Source of the DNA: Sphingomonas tagetis
GTDB lineage: Bacteria; Pseudomonadota; Alphaproteobacteria; Sphingomonadales; Sphingomonadaceae
Assembly: GCF_024211275.1 (NCBI RefSeq)
Contig: NZ_JAMLDX010000014.1
Location: forward strand, 59,340-123,339
DNA: 64,000 nt
Direction of reading: 5' to 3'
Positions 32,232-41,342 of this stretch are shown here, piece by piece (within the stretch, counting starts at the first letter, position 1; every line of letters starts with the position of its first letter). The notes below the pieces were generated by a model. That model was given only the letters and a program-made list of their open reading frames with translations. It was not told the DNA's origin and made no database searches. The position numbers and the translations under genes were made by a program.

Positions 32232-33034
32232 CAAACCAGCGCGATATCCGGCGCGTCCTCGGCCTTCATGCCGATGACGTGATAGCCGGCGTCGACATGG
32301 TGCGTCTCGCCGGTGGTGCCGCTCGACAGGTCGGACAGGAAATACAGCCCCGCGCCGCCGACATCCTCGATCGTGACGTTGCGCTTGAGCGGCGAGTTGA
32401 GCTCGTTCCACTTGAGGATCAGGCGGAAGTCGCCGATCCCGCTCGCCGCCAGCGTCTTGATCGGTCCGGCGCTGATCGCGTTGACGCGGATCTTCTGCCC
32501 ACCCAGATCGACCGCGAGATACTGCACGCTCGTCTCCAGCGCCGCCTTGGCCACGCCCATGACGTTATAGTGCGGGATCACCTTCTCCGCGCCATAATAG
32601 CTCAGCGTCAGCAGCGAGCCGCCGTCGGGCATCATCGCCGCGGCGCGCTTGCACACCGCGACGAACGAATAGACGCTGATGTTCATCGTCATCAGGAAAT
32701 TGTCGAGGCTGGTGTCGACATAGCCGCCGCGCAGTTCGTTCTTGTCGGAAAAGCCGATCGCATGGACCACGAAGTCGATCGTCGGCCAGCGCGCCCCAAG
32801 CGTCGCGAACGCGGTATCGAGCGCCGCCATGTCGCTGACGTCGCAGTCGATCAGGAAATCGCTGCCCAGTTCCTCCGCCAGCGGCCGCACGCGCCGCTCC
32901 AGCGCCTCGCCCTGATAGCTGAACGCCAGTTCGGCGCCATGCTCGCGCAGCTTCTTGGCAATCCCCCAGGCGAGCGAGCGGTCGTTGGCCAGCCCCATGA
33001 TCAGCCCGCGCTTGCCCTGCATCAATCCGGTCAC
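32231..33034 (-). CDS. fabI: Enoyl-ACP reductase (NADH), FabI
   Basis: 267 aa. Reduces trans-2-enoyl-ACP in the last step of fatty-acid elongation. It has the GLANDRSLAWGIAKKLREHG cofactor start, the CDVSD stretch near 64, HAIGFSDK near 91, and the SYYGAEKVIPHYNVMGVAKA region with the Tyr-x6-Lys pair, then GPIKTLAASGI. Normal length. It lies 1 base after the YihY gene, so in one leftward unit. Confidence 0.97.
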   Translation of the reverse strand: MTGLMQGKRGLIMGLANDRSLAWGIAKKLREHGAELAFSYQGEALERRVRPLAEELGSDFLIDCDVSDMAALDTAFATLGARWPTIDFVVHAIGFSDKNELRGGYVDTSLDNFLMTMNISVYSFVAVCKRAAAMMPDGGSLLTLSYYGAEKVIPHYNVMGVAKAALETSVQYLAVDLGGQKIRVNAISAGPIKTLAASGIGDFRLILKWNELNSPLKRNVTIEDVGGAGLYFLSDLSSGTTGETHHVDAGYHVIGMKAEDAPDIALV

Positions 33035-33035
33035 A

Positions 33036-33986
33036 TTAACCCTCCGGTTCCTTCCCCGGCTCCTCTAGACTGGAAGAAGGCACTTCCGCCAGAGCCGCGT
33101 TGAGTTCGGCGCCGATCACCACCCCGAAACCGATCAGAAAGAAGAAGATCAGCGCCACCATCACCCCGGCCAGACTGCCATAGGTGAGGCCATAGCCGCC
33201 GAACGATCCGATCACCCATGGCAGCGCCGCGGTGCACGCCATCCACCACAGGGTCACGAACACCGGCCCCGGCCATTTCGGGCATTTGGCCATGCGGTAG
33301 CGCTTGGGCGTCAACGTGTAGAACAGGATGTAGAGCGCGCCGAACAGCGCGATCGCGGGTGCGACCTTGGTCACCGAGATGATCCGCTGCGCATCCGATG
33401 CGAACGGGATCACACGCCAGATGAACTGCTCCGCACCGATCAGCACGACCTGAAAGCTGAATGCCATCATCGCCAGCACCACCGATGCGATCACCATGCC
33501 GATCGCGCCGAGCTTGAGTCGCCAGAACGGCGTGCCCGACTGCACGCCATAGGCCTGACGCAGGATCGCGCGAACCGTCTCGATGAAGCCCGAGGTGGTC
33601 CACAGCCCGACGATCGCGCCGAGCCACAGCAGCGAGCCCGAGCGCGCCTCCAGCACTTCGAGGATCGCCGGACGCAGCAACTCCGCCACCTCCGGCGGCA
33701 CCGTGCGCAGGAACGCTGCAACCGCCTGCAAGCCATCGCCGGTGCGCCCGACCAACCGCGCGATGGCGGTCGCCACGATGAAGAACGGAAACAAGGTGAC
33801 GAGGCTGAGATAGGCGAGGTTCCCGGCATGGGTGAACCCCTCATTATAGGCGCCGAGCAGCACGCGCTTGGCGACCTCGATCGCGCGCTCGGTGACGCCG
33901 AGGTCGGTCAGCCGTTTGTGGAACCCGTGCCGCCGCGCCTCCGGCGATTCCGGGGAGATTGCGGGGATGGATTCGGTTTCGTTCAC
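33036..33986 (-). CDS. YihY/BrkB-family inner-membrane protein
   Basis: About 316 aa with six predicted transmembrane segments (for instance AYLSLVTLFPFFIVATAIAR, IGMVIASVVLAMMAFSF, GVMVALIFFFLIGFGVVIGA). Family members were once called ribonuclease BN; the true role is unsettled, possibly transport. The GTG at 33986 is chosen since it follows the chaperone stop by 5 bases; the frame is open for 16 more codons upstream. Confidence 0.85.
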   Translation of the reverse strand: MNETESIPAISPESPEARRHGFHKRLTDLGVTERAIEVAKRVLLGAYNEGFTHAGNLAYLSLVTLFPFFIVATAIARLVGRTGDGLQAVAAFLRTVPPEVAELLRPAILEVLEARSGSLLWLGAIVGLWTTSGFIETVRAILRQAYGVQSGTPFWRLKLGAIGMVIASVVLAMMAFSFQVVLIGAEQFIWRVIPFASDAQRIISVTKVAPAIALFGALYILFYTLTPKRYRMAKCPKWPGPVFVTLWWMACTAALPWVIGSFGGYGLTYGSLAGVMVALIFFFLIGFGVVIGAELNAALAEVPSSSLEEPGKEPEG

Positions 33987-33991
33987 CCGCG

Positions 33992-34936
33992 TCAGACGCC
34001 CAGCCGCGCCCGTGGGTTCCCGTTGTCCTCCCAACCACTTACGAACTCGGCGAGCTTCGTGTCGCCCGCCGGAATCTCGATCATCAGCGTCACCAGCAGG
34101 TCGCCGCGGCCGCCCTTGCCGTGAAAGCCGCGTTCCTTGAGCCGCAGCGTCTTGCCCGAGCTCGATCCAGCCGGCACCTTGAGGCTCACCGCGCCTTCGG
34201 GCGTCGGTACGCGCACCGCCGCACCCTCGACCGCTTCCTTGAGCGTTACCGGCAGGTCGAGCCGGATGTTGTCGCCATCGCGCGCGTAGAAGCGGTGCGG
34301 CTCCACCTCGATCGTCACGATCGCGTCGCCATTGCCGCCCGGCCCCGCGTCGCCCTTGCCTGACAGTCGCATCTGCGTGCCGGTCTCGACGCCCTTGGGC
34401 AGCTTCAGGTCGATCGTCGCGCCGTCGCGCAGCTGGATGCGCTGCGGCTTGAGCGCCGCCGCATCCTCGAACGGCACGCGCAGGCGATAGGCGACATTGG
34501 CGCCCCTGGCCGGCGGCGGGCGCCGCCCGAAACCGCTGGAAAAGCCGCCCGGCTGTCCGCCCATGCCGCCGGCGCGGCCTCCAAACAGGCCTTCGAAGAT
34601 ATCGCCCAGATCGGACTCGCCGCCGCCGAAATCGAACCCGCCGCCGCCCGGCCGGAACCCGCCTTGCGGCCCGCCGCGCGCGCCGCCGAACCCGCCGCCG
34701 AACGGCGACGTCGGATTGCCCTCGGCATCGATCTCGCCGCGGTCGAAACGCGCGCGCTTGTCCTTGTCCATCAGCAGGTCATAGGCCTGCGTCACCGTGC
34801 CGAAGCGCTCGGCGGCCTTGGGATTGTCCTGGTTGCGGTCGGGGTGCAGCTCCTTGGCGAGCTTGCGGTACGCCTTCTTGACCTCGTCCTCGCTCGCGCC
34901 GCGCGACACGCCTAGCGTCGTGTAAGGATCAGCCAC
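33992..34936 (-). CDS. DnaJ-type co-chaperone (CbpA/DjlA-like, no zinc domain)
   Basis: 314 aa. N-terminal J domain with the HPD motif at 31-33 (KELHPDRN), a long Gly/Phe-rich linker (about 78-150), then the DnaJ C-terminal substrate-binding domain (IDLKLPKGVETGTQMRLSGK, RDGDNIRLDLPVTLKEAVEG). The CxxCxGxG zinc repeats of DnaJ itself are absent, as in CbpA. It would stimulate DnaK. First gene of the leftward cluster with YihY and FabI. Confidence 0.9.
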   Translation of the reverse strand: MADPYTTLGVSRGASEDEVKKAYRKLAKELHPDRNQDNPKAAERFGTVTQAYDLLMDKDKRARFDRGEIDAEGNPTSPFGGGFGGARGGPQGGFRPGGGGFDFGGGESDLGDIFEGLFGGRAGGMGGQPGGFSSGFGRRPPPARGANVAYRLRVPFEDAAALKPQRIQLRDGATIDLKLPKGVETGTQMRLSGKGDAGPGGNGDAIVTIEVEPHRFYARDGDNIRLDLPVTLKEAVEGAAVRVPTPEGAVSLKVPAGSSSGKTLRLKERGFHGKGGRGDLLVTLMIEIPAGDTKLAEFVSGWEDNGNPRARLGV

Positions 34937-35002
34937 GTTCTTCCCCGTTGAATTTCCACCGTCTTACGCGGCTACATCGGCGCGGACGCCGCCGGTTGCA
35001 AG

Positions 35003-35890
35003 TCAGACAACCGTCTCGAGCGGCTCGACATCCACCGAAACCTTCATCGCCTGCGCGCCATAGCCCAGGATCACCCCATCGACCGGCGCGATATCGGCAT
35101 AGTCGCGGCCGATCGCGACGATCACATGGTCGCTCGCCATCCAGATGCCGTTGGTCGGATCGACGCCGACCCAGCCGCGCGCCGGGCCGCACCACAGCAG
35201 TACCCAGGCATGAGTCGCGTCCGCGCCGACCAGCCGCGGCTGCCCCGGCGGCGGCAAGGTGCGCAGATAGCCCGAGGCATAGGCGGCCGGCAGTCCCGCC
35301 GCGCGCAGCCCGGAGATCATGATCTGCGCGAAGTCCTGGCATACCCCGCCGCGCTTCACGAACGCCTCATGCGGCGTGGTATCGACCAGCGTCGCGGTCG
35401 GATCGAACGCGAACTCGCGCTGGATGCGCTGCGCCAGCGTAATCGCCGCCTCCAGCGCGCCGCGCGACGGATCGAGATCCTCGGCACACCAAGCCGCGAT
35501 GTCGGCATCGAGCGGCAGCAGCGGCGAGGGAAAGAGATAAGCCGCCGGGCTCGCCGGCCCGGCGTCACGGCTCTCGCGCGCCCATTTCGCAACCTCGGCC
35601 AGCGTCGGGTCGCTGGCGTCGGGCACCGGCACCGGCCGGTCGACGGTGATGCGGCAGCGGCTCTCGATCGTCAGGCTGGTCGACGCCTGCTCGACAACCA
35701 GCCGCACGACATTGGCCAGCCCCGCCTCGGCCCGCGCCGGCGAGGTACGCCCGCCCGGCTCGATCGTCAGGCCATAATCGTGCAGTTCCTGCCCCGACCA
35801 GGCGATTGGCTTGAGCCGCAAATTGCAGCGCGCGAACGCCACCGGCTCCGCGTAATCGAACCGCGTCACATGCCGGATATTATACAGCAT
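35003..35890 (-). CDS. Transglutaminase-like protein of the ATP-grasp/alpha-E group
   Basis: 295 aa. N-terminal bacterial transglutaminase-like domain (YNIRHVTRFDYAEPVAFARC), then the papain-fold core: Cys in GGVCQDFAQIM, His in DATHAWVLLW and Asp in VDPTNG. Proteins of this group act as proteases or amidases on small peptide tags. ATG at 35890 overlaps the stop of the ATP-grasp/alpha-E gene, the usual partner. Confidence 0.9.
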   Translation of the reverse strand: MLYNIRHVTRFDYAEPVAFARCNLRLKPIAWSGQELHDYGLTIEPGGRTSPARAEAGLANVVRLVVEQASTSLTIESRCRITVDRPVPVPDASDPTLAEVAKWARESRDAGPASPAAYLFPSPLLPLDADIAAWCAEDLDPSRGALEAAITLAQRIQREFAFDPTATLVDTTPHEAFVKRGGVCQDFAQIMISGLRAAGLPAAYASGYLRTLPPPGQPRLVGADATHAWVLLWCGPARGWVGVDPTNGIWMASDHVIVAIGRDYADIAPVDGVILGYGAQAMKVSVDVEPLETVV

Positions 35891-38376
35891 CAGGCGAACA
35901 CGAGGCTCGCCGCGCGCAACGGCTCCGCCCCTTGCAGGAAATATCGCCGCGCGATCGCGTCGGACAGCGATGCCAGCCGGTTGCCGATGTCGTTGAGCCT
36001 GGCCTCGTCGAGCGACGCCGCCTGCGCCGTCGCGATGATCGCCGCCAGTTCCGCCGCCTGCGCCTGCTGCGCCTCGGCAAGGCCATCGTCGGACAGCACG
36101 GGCAGCTTGGCGAGATGCTCGGTGATCGCCGCCACCTGAAAGGCGATGCCACGCGGATTGCCGGGATCGAGCGCGACCAGATCGAGCACGGGCACGCGCG
36201 CAATGCCGGTCAGGTAACGCTGGCGATAGCTGATCTGGCTGTCGGCGAGGTCGAGTAGCGTCGACAAATCGTCGCTCGTCGCATTCGCGTGGCCGAAGCC
36301 GCGGATCGCCCGGATCGCCGCGACCGCACGCTCGATCCGGCGGCCGAGGTCGTGGAACCGCCAGGCATCGGTCCGGCCGAGATGCTCCGCGCCCAGCCCA
36401 GCCAGTGCATAATAGCGTCGCTGCAGCGAGCCTGCGCGGTCGAGCTGGCCGCCCTTGGTCGGAAACGGCGCTTCGAGCAGCCGGATCATGTCGGCAGACA
36501 GCCGGTCGCGGCTCACCGCGCCGATGCCGCACGCCTGACGGTTGATCGCGCGCACGCTCGTCCAGCCGTCAGCGCCGTCCATCGCCGCCGCCGCGAAGCG
36601 GGTGAGGTCGGCGCGCTTGAGGCTCGGCGGTGCCGCCGCGGCGCCCGACATCGCGAGGATCGAGACCAGCTCGCGCACCGTCTCGACCGACAGCGCCGCG
36701 CCGGTATCCGCACTGATCGAATGGCCGAGCAGCGAGCGAACGAGGCCAAGCAGCGCTTCGCCCCGCTCGAGATAACGTCCGAGCCAGAACAGATTGTCCG
36801 CCACCCGGCTCGGCAGCGTGCCGGGATTGCGGCGCAGCTGCGTGGTGTCGTCGCTCGGCAGCAGCGTTACCGGCTGCACCGGGTCCGGCCCGTGGATCAC
36901 GACATCCGCCGACCAGCTGCCCTCGCCCATCACCGCAGCGCGCTCGTCGGGATGCTCGCCGATCTGCGCGAAGCCGCCGGGCAGGACATGCCAGCCCCCG
37001 TCCGGCCCGCGCGCCGCGAACACGCGCAGCGTGAAGGGCCGCGCCGCCAGCCCCTGCTCGGTCACCACCGGCATGGTCGACAGCCGCACCACCTCGCGCC
37101 CGACATAATCCTGCGGCCGCCGCTCGAAATCGGCGATCAGCGCCGCGCGCTGTTCGGGCGGCATATTCGCGCCCAGCACCGCGGCGCCGTCGCTCAGCAC
37201 ATTGGTGCCAACGCCGAACGCCGGCGCGATCAGCATATTGTCGAGATCGGCCGCGACCTCGGCCGCCTCGCGCGCCTGCCCGCACCACCAGGTCGCGATA
37301 TTGGCGAGCTTGAGATTCTCGCCGGTCAGCCGCGTGCTCAGCTTGGGCAGGAACGCGGCAAAGGCCGGCGCCTCCAGCAGTCCGGCGCCCGGCGTGTTGG
37401 CGATCACCACCTCGCCCGCCGCCATCGCGTCGACCAGTCCGGCCACGCCGATCTGCGAATGCGAGTCGAACGCCAGCGGATCGACCATGCGCGGATCGAC
37501 GCGATGCCACAGCGCATCGACTCGCTTGAGGCCCGCAATCGTGCGCAGATAGACGCGGTCGTCGAGCACCGCGAGATCGCCGCCCTCGACCAGCAACAGC
37601 CCGAGATAACGGGCGAGATGCGCCTGCTCGGCATAGCTCGGGTTGAACCGCCCCGGCGTCAGCAGCCCGATCCGCGGATCGATCCGGCGGCAGCGCGCCG
37701 CCAGCCCCTCGCGGAACGCCGCGAAGAAGGGCGCATGCCGCTCGATATTGAGCCGCGACTGCAAACCGCCGACCAGCCGCGACATCGCGAGGCGATTCTC
37801 CAGCGCGTAGCCCGCCCCGACCGGCGCGCGCAGCTGATCGGCGAGCACGCGCCACTCGCCGGTCGGCCCGCGGCACAGATCGACCGCGACGAAGTTGAGG
37901 TGGTAGCCGCCGGGTGGCGTCAGCGCCATCATCGGCCGCAGGAAGAACGGGCTGCCCGTCACCAATGCGGCGGGCAGGTAACCGCCCGACACCAGCCGTT
38001 GCTCGCCATAGCAATCGGCGATCACCGCTTCGAGCAGGTCGGCGCGCTGCGCCACCCCCGCCGCGATCCCCTGCCATTCGTCCCTGGCGATCAGCAGCGG
38101 CACCGGCGACAGCGGCCAGGGCCGTTCCTCGCCCTCGCCGACGATGCGAAAGCCGGTGCCGATATCCTCGGCATGGCGCTGCGCCCGGTCGCGGGCATGG
38201 CCAAGATCATCGCCCGAACGCCCGGCCAGTTCCTCGAACGCCGCGTTCCAGGCGGGATCGTCGAGCCCGGCGGCATAGAGAACATCGGTCGCGGGGGTCG
38301 CGGCGCGATAGTCGGCGACCCAGCGCGCGGCGATGGTCGCTGCATCGAATAAGGATGTCGCCGCAGCGCTTGCCAA
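35890..38376 (-). CDS. Circularly permuted ATP-grasp and alpha-E domain fusion
   Basis: About 828 aa. Residues 1-500 are a circularly permuted type-2 ATP-grasp ligase: YHLNFVAVDLCRGPTGEWRV, GLLTPGRFNPSYAEQAHLAR, ANTPGAGLLEAPAFAAFLPK and REVVRLSTMPVVTEQGLAAR. Residues about 515-828 are the helical alpha-E domain (ADNLFWLGRYLERGEALLGL...). The two are commonly separate genes; here they are one. Together with the transglutaminase they are thought to make and release a small peptide. TTG at 38376 was chosen on GAAAGGG upstream; the open frame runs further over ligD. Confidence 0.88.
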   Translation of the reverse strand: MASAAATSLFDAATIAARWVADYRAATPATDVLYAAGLDDPAWNAAFEELAGRSGDDLGHARDRAQRHAEDIGTGFRIVGEGEERPWPLSPVPLLIARDEWQGIAAGVAQRADLLEAVIADCYGEQRLVSGGYLPAALVTGSPFFLRPMMALTPPGGYHLNFVAVDLCRGPTGEWRVLADQLRAPVGAGYALENRLAMSRLVGGLQSRLNIERHAPFFAAFREGLAARCRRIDPRIGLLTPGRFNPSYAEQAHLARYLGLLLVEGGDLAVLDDRVYLRTIAGLKRVDALWHRVDPRMVDPLAFDSHSQIGVAGLVDAMAAGEVVIANTPGAGLLEAPAFAAFLPKLSTRLTGENLKLANIATWWCGQAREAAEVAADLDNMLIAPAFGVGTNVLSDGAAVLGANMPPEQRAALIADFERRPQDYVGREVVRLSTMPVVTEQGLAARPFTLRVFAARGPDGGWHVLPGGFAQIGEHPDERAAVMGEGSWSADVVIHGPDPVQPVTLLPSDDTTQLRRNPGTLPSRVADNLFWLGRYLERGEALLGLVRSLLGHSISADTGAALSVETVRELVSILAMSGAAAAPPSLKRADLTRFAAAAMDGADGWTSVRAINRQACGIGAVSRDRLSADMIRLLEAPFPTKGGQLDRAGSLQRRYYALAGLGAEHLGRTDAWRFHDLGRRIERAVAAIRAIRGFGHANATSDDLSTLLDLADSQISYRQRYLTGIARVPVLDLVALDPGNPRGIAFQVAAITEHLAKLPVLSDDGLAEAQQAQAAELAAIIATAQAASLDEARLNDIGNRLASLSDAIARRYFLQGAEPLRAASLVFA

Positions 38377-38432
38377 ATCAAACCCTTTCGCCGGGGCGTT
38401 CTGGTCGCAATCAGGGTGCAGCGCAACAAAGA

Positions 38433-40868
38433 TCAGATGTCGGGCAGCACCTGCTCCGCTTGCCCCCATCCCTTGAGCGCGCGCGAGGTCGACCGTTCGA
38501 TCAGCGCGTCGGCGTCGCGCACGCTGAACAGCTGCGGTGTCGCGATGTCGCGCAGTTCGGTCCATCCGACCGGCACCGCCACCGGCGCCCCCGGCCGCGC
38601 CCGCGCGACATAGGGCAGCACCGCGGTGCTGCCGCGCTGGTTGCGCAGATAATCGATGAAGATCTTGCCCTTGCGGTCGATCTTTTTGAGGTTCGCCGTG
38701 AACCGATCCGGCTCGGCCTGCGCCAGCGCGCGCGCGAAGCGGTCGGCGAACGACTTGACCGCCGGCCATTCCGCCTGTGGGACCAGCGGCACCACAACGT
38801 GCACACCCTTGCCGCCCGACAGCATCGCAAAGCTGGTCAGCCCAAGGTCGGCGAGATGGCGCTTCAGATCCGCCGCCGCCGACTTGACCCGCTCGAAATC
38901 GAGGCCCTCGTCGGGATCGAGGTCGAACACCACGCGGTCCGCCTTCTCGACATCCTCGACCCGGCTGCCCCAGCCGTGAAATTCGATCGTCCCCATCTGC
39001 ACACAGGTCAGCACGCCGTCGATGTCGTCGACCCACAGATAGGGCTCGACCGACCCGTCCTTCTCCTTGATGTCGACCTGTTTGACGTGCTCGCCCAAGC
39101 TGCCGGCGTCATGTTTCTGGAAGAAGCAATGCTTGGCCCGCCCCTGCGGGCAGCGCACGAGGCTGATCGGCCGATGCGTCACCCACGGCAGCAGGATCGG
39201 CGCAACCGCGGCATAATAGTCGGCGAGATCCCCCTTGGTGACGTTCGAATCGGGAAAGATCACGCGGTCGCGGTTGCTGATCTTCACGTCGCTCTCGGGC
39301 GCGTCCGGCGCCTTCGCCGCATTCTCGACGACGACCTGCTCCGCCGGCTTGTCTTCGCGCAGCCCGAGGAAGCTCGCATGGCGCACGACATTTTCCGCGG
39401 TGAACTCGGCGAAGGCAACTTCCGCCACCAATTTGGGCGTCACCCAATGCGCGCCGCGCGCCGCCTCGCGCGGCACATCGACCGGCGGCGACTTGCGCGC
39501 CAGCTTGTCGAGCTTCGCCCGCAAGGCATGGCTCGTCGCCGTGTCGAACCCGGTGCCGACCTTGCCGGCGTAACGCAGCTCGCCACCCTCGTTCAGCCCC
39601 AGCAGCAGCGAGCGGAACCCGCGTCCCGCCGCACTGCTCGCCGACCAGCCGATGATGACGAATTCCTGCCGCCGCGTGCATTTGACCTTGAGCCAGCTCT
39701 TGGTCCGCGTGCCGCGATAGGGCGCATCGGCGCGCTTCGACACGATCCCCTCATGCCCCTCGCGGCACATCGCCTCGAACAGTTTCTCGCCCGCGCCCAG
39801 CACATGCTCCGAGAAGATCAGCCGTGGGTCCGCTCCCGCCAGCACTGCCCGCAACCGCTCCTTGCGCTCGAGCTGCGGCAGCTTGCTCAAATCCTCGCCA
39901 TCCTGCTCCAGCAGATCGAACCCGAAGAAGCTCAGCTCGCCGCGCCCTGCCGACAGCGCCTCCTGCAAGGTCGAAAAGTCGGGCTTGCCGTCCTTGAAGG
40001 CCACCACCTCGCCATCGATCAGCGCCGACCCCACCGCCAGCCCCGCCGCCGCCTTGGCGATCCCGGCGAACTTTTCGGTCCAGTCGAGCCCGGTGCGCGT
40101 GAACACCTTCGCGCCGCCTTTCCCCACCGCGATCAGCGCGCGATAGCCGTCATATTTCATCTCGTGCAGCCAGCCATTGCCCGACGGCACCGCGTCCACC
40201 AGCGTCGCCAGTTGCGGCTCGCGGAACTTCGGCGCGGCCTTCATCGCCGGCCGGGGTGAGGTCTTGCGCCGGGCCGCCGGCTTGCCCGGCTTCACCCCCT
40301 CGGCGATCTCCTGCATCGTCCGCCCGGTCCTGATGCTGGTCAGCCCGGTCTCGACCAGCGCGTCGGTCGCGCCCGCGGCATCGTCCTCGATCTTGCGCAA
40401 CAGCCAGTTCTCGCGCTTCTCCTTCCCGCGCGGGCGCAGCCGGATCAGCAGCCATTCCCCGCGCATCCGTTCGCCCTGCAGCACGAAATGGAGATGGCCT
40501 TTCTCCAGATCCTTCGCGCTCTTGCCCGGCACCGGCGCCCATTCGCCTTCGTCCCACAGCATCACCGTGCCGCCGCCATATTCGCCAGGGGGAATCGTCC
40601 CTTCGAAGCTGGCATAGGACATCGGGTGATCCTCGGTCCGCACCGCGAGGCGCTTCTCGGCGGGGTCGAGGCTCGGCCCGCGCGTCACTGCCCAGCTCTT
40701 GAGCACGCCGTCCACCTCGATGCGAAAGTCCCAGTGCAGCCGCGTCGCGTCATGCTTCTGCACGATGAACTTGCGGCCCTCGCCCCGCGCGATCTCGCCT
40801 TTCGGCTCCGCGGTCTTCGCGAAGTCCCGCATCGAATTATATTTGTCGAGCGGATCAATCTTTCCCAT
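38433..40868 (-). CDS. ligD: ATP-dependent DNA ligase D
   Basis: 811 aa; the three-part end-joining enzyme. Phosphoesterase domain at 30-170 (His45, Asp47 in HWDFRIE), ligase domain at about 210-500 with Lys238 in EMKYDGYRA, and a C-terminal polymerase domain from about 540 (VIFPDSNVTKGDLADYYAAV, DLDPDEGLDFERVK, GGKGVHVVVPL). Works with Ku to repair double-strand breaks. It overlaps the MgtC-like gene by 14 bases; ku is the first gene of the unit. Confidence 0.97.
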   Translation of the reverse strand: MGKIDPLDKYNSMRDFAKTAEPKGEIARGEGRKFIVQKHDATRLHWDFRIEVDGVLKSWAVTRGPSLDPAEKRLAVRTEDHPMSYASFEGTIPPGEYGGGTVMLWDEGEWAPVPGKSAKDLEKGHLHFVLQGERMRGEWLLIRLRPRGKEKRENWLLRKIEDDAAGATDALVETGLTSIRTGRTMQEIAEGVKPGKPAARRKTSPRPAMKAAPKFREPQLATLVDAVPSGNGWLHEMKYDGYRALIAVGKGGAKVFTRTGLDWTEKFAGIAKAAAGLAVGSALIDGEVVAFKDGKPDFSTLQEALSAGRGELSFFGFDLLEQDGEDLSKLPQLERKERLRAVLAGADPRLIFSEHVLGAGEKLFEAMCREGHEGIVSKRADAPYRGTRTKSWLKVKCTRRQEFVIIGWSASSAAGRGFRSLLLGLNEGGELRYAGKVGTGFDTATSHALRAKLDKLARKSPPVDVPREAARGAHWVTPKLVAEVAFAEFTAENVVRHASFLGLREDKPAEQVVVENAAKAPDAPESDVKISNRDRVIFPDSNVTKGDLADYYAAVAPILLPWVTHRPISLVRCPQGRAKHCFFQKHDAGSLGEHVKQVDIKEKDGSVEPYLWVDDIDGVLTCVQMGTIEFHGWGSRVEDVEKADRVVFDLDPDEGLDFERVKSAAADLKRHLADLGLTSFAMLSGGKGVHVVVPLVPQAEWPAVKSFADRFARALAQAEPDRFTANLKKIDRKGKIFIDYLRNQRGSTAVLPYVARARPGAPVAVPVGWTELRDIATPQLFSVRDADALIERSTSRALKGWGQAEQVLPDI

Positions 40869-41340
40869 CGCGCCCGTCCGTCTCGTCGAACGCCTCTTTT
40901 TCGATGCGCTGGAACACGGTGAGCAGCACCACCGACACCACCGTCCCGATCACCGCGATCGGATACAGCCCCGCGCCGAACGCGATCCCGATCACCGCCG
41001 CCAGCCAGATATGCGCAGCGGTCGTCAGGTTCTTGATCTCGCCGCGGGAAAACACGATCAGCGCCCCCGCGATCACCCCCGCCATCGCCGCGGTTCCCTC
41101 GATCACGCGCAGCGGATCGGCCTGCGACTGCGTGCCGCCGAGCTGATAATAGAGCGCCAGCGCCGACACCGTCACCAGCGACGCCGCGAAGCACAGGATC
41201 GCGTGCGTGCGCATCCCCGGTCCGTGCCCCTTGGCTTCGCGATCGATCCCGATCAGCAGCCCCGCCACCGCCGCGCCGAGCAGCCGCAGCACCACGTCCC
41301 AATGCAACGCGCCAAAGCCGGTCGGCGGGTTCAGCTCCAT
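40855..41340 (-). CDS. MgtC/SapB-family membrane protein
   Basis: 161 aa with four hydrophobic segments. The family start LLGAAVAGLLIGIDREAKGH, GMRTHAILCFAASLVTVSAL and RVIEGTAAMAGVIAGALIVF identify it. MgtC-type proteins affect magnesium and membrane ATPase balance. ATG at 41340; the longer frame runs over ku and is rejected. It lies between ku and ligD, so it is expressed with them. Confidence 0.88.
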   Translation of the reverse strand: MELNPPTGFGALHWDVVLRLLGAAVAGLLIGIDREAKGHGPGMRTHAILCFAASLVTVSALALYYQLGGTQSQADPLRVIEGTAAMAGVIAGALIVFSRGEIKNLTTAAHIWLAAVIGIAFGAGLYPIAVIGTVVSVVLLTVFQRIEKEAFDETDGRDGKD

Positions 41341-41342
41341 CG

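Noticed and set aside
36289..40259. Plus-strand open frames of 687 and 781 codons over the ATP-grasp and ligD genes
   Set aside because: Both lie opposite well-recognised genes on the minus strand and show no domain, only Arg/His/Gln-rich shadow sequence.
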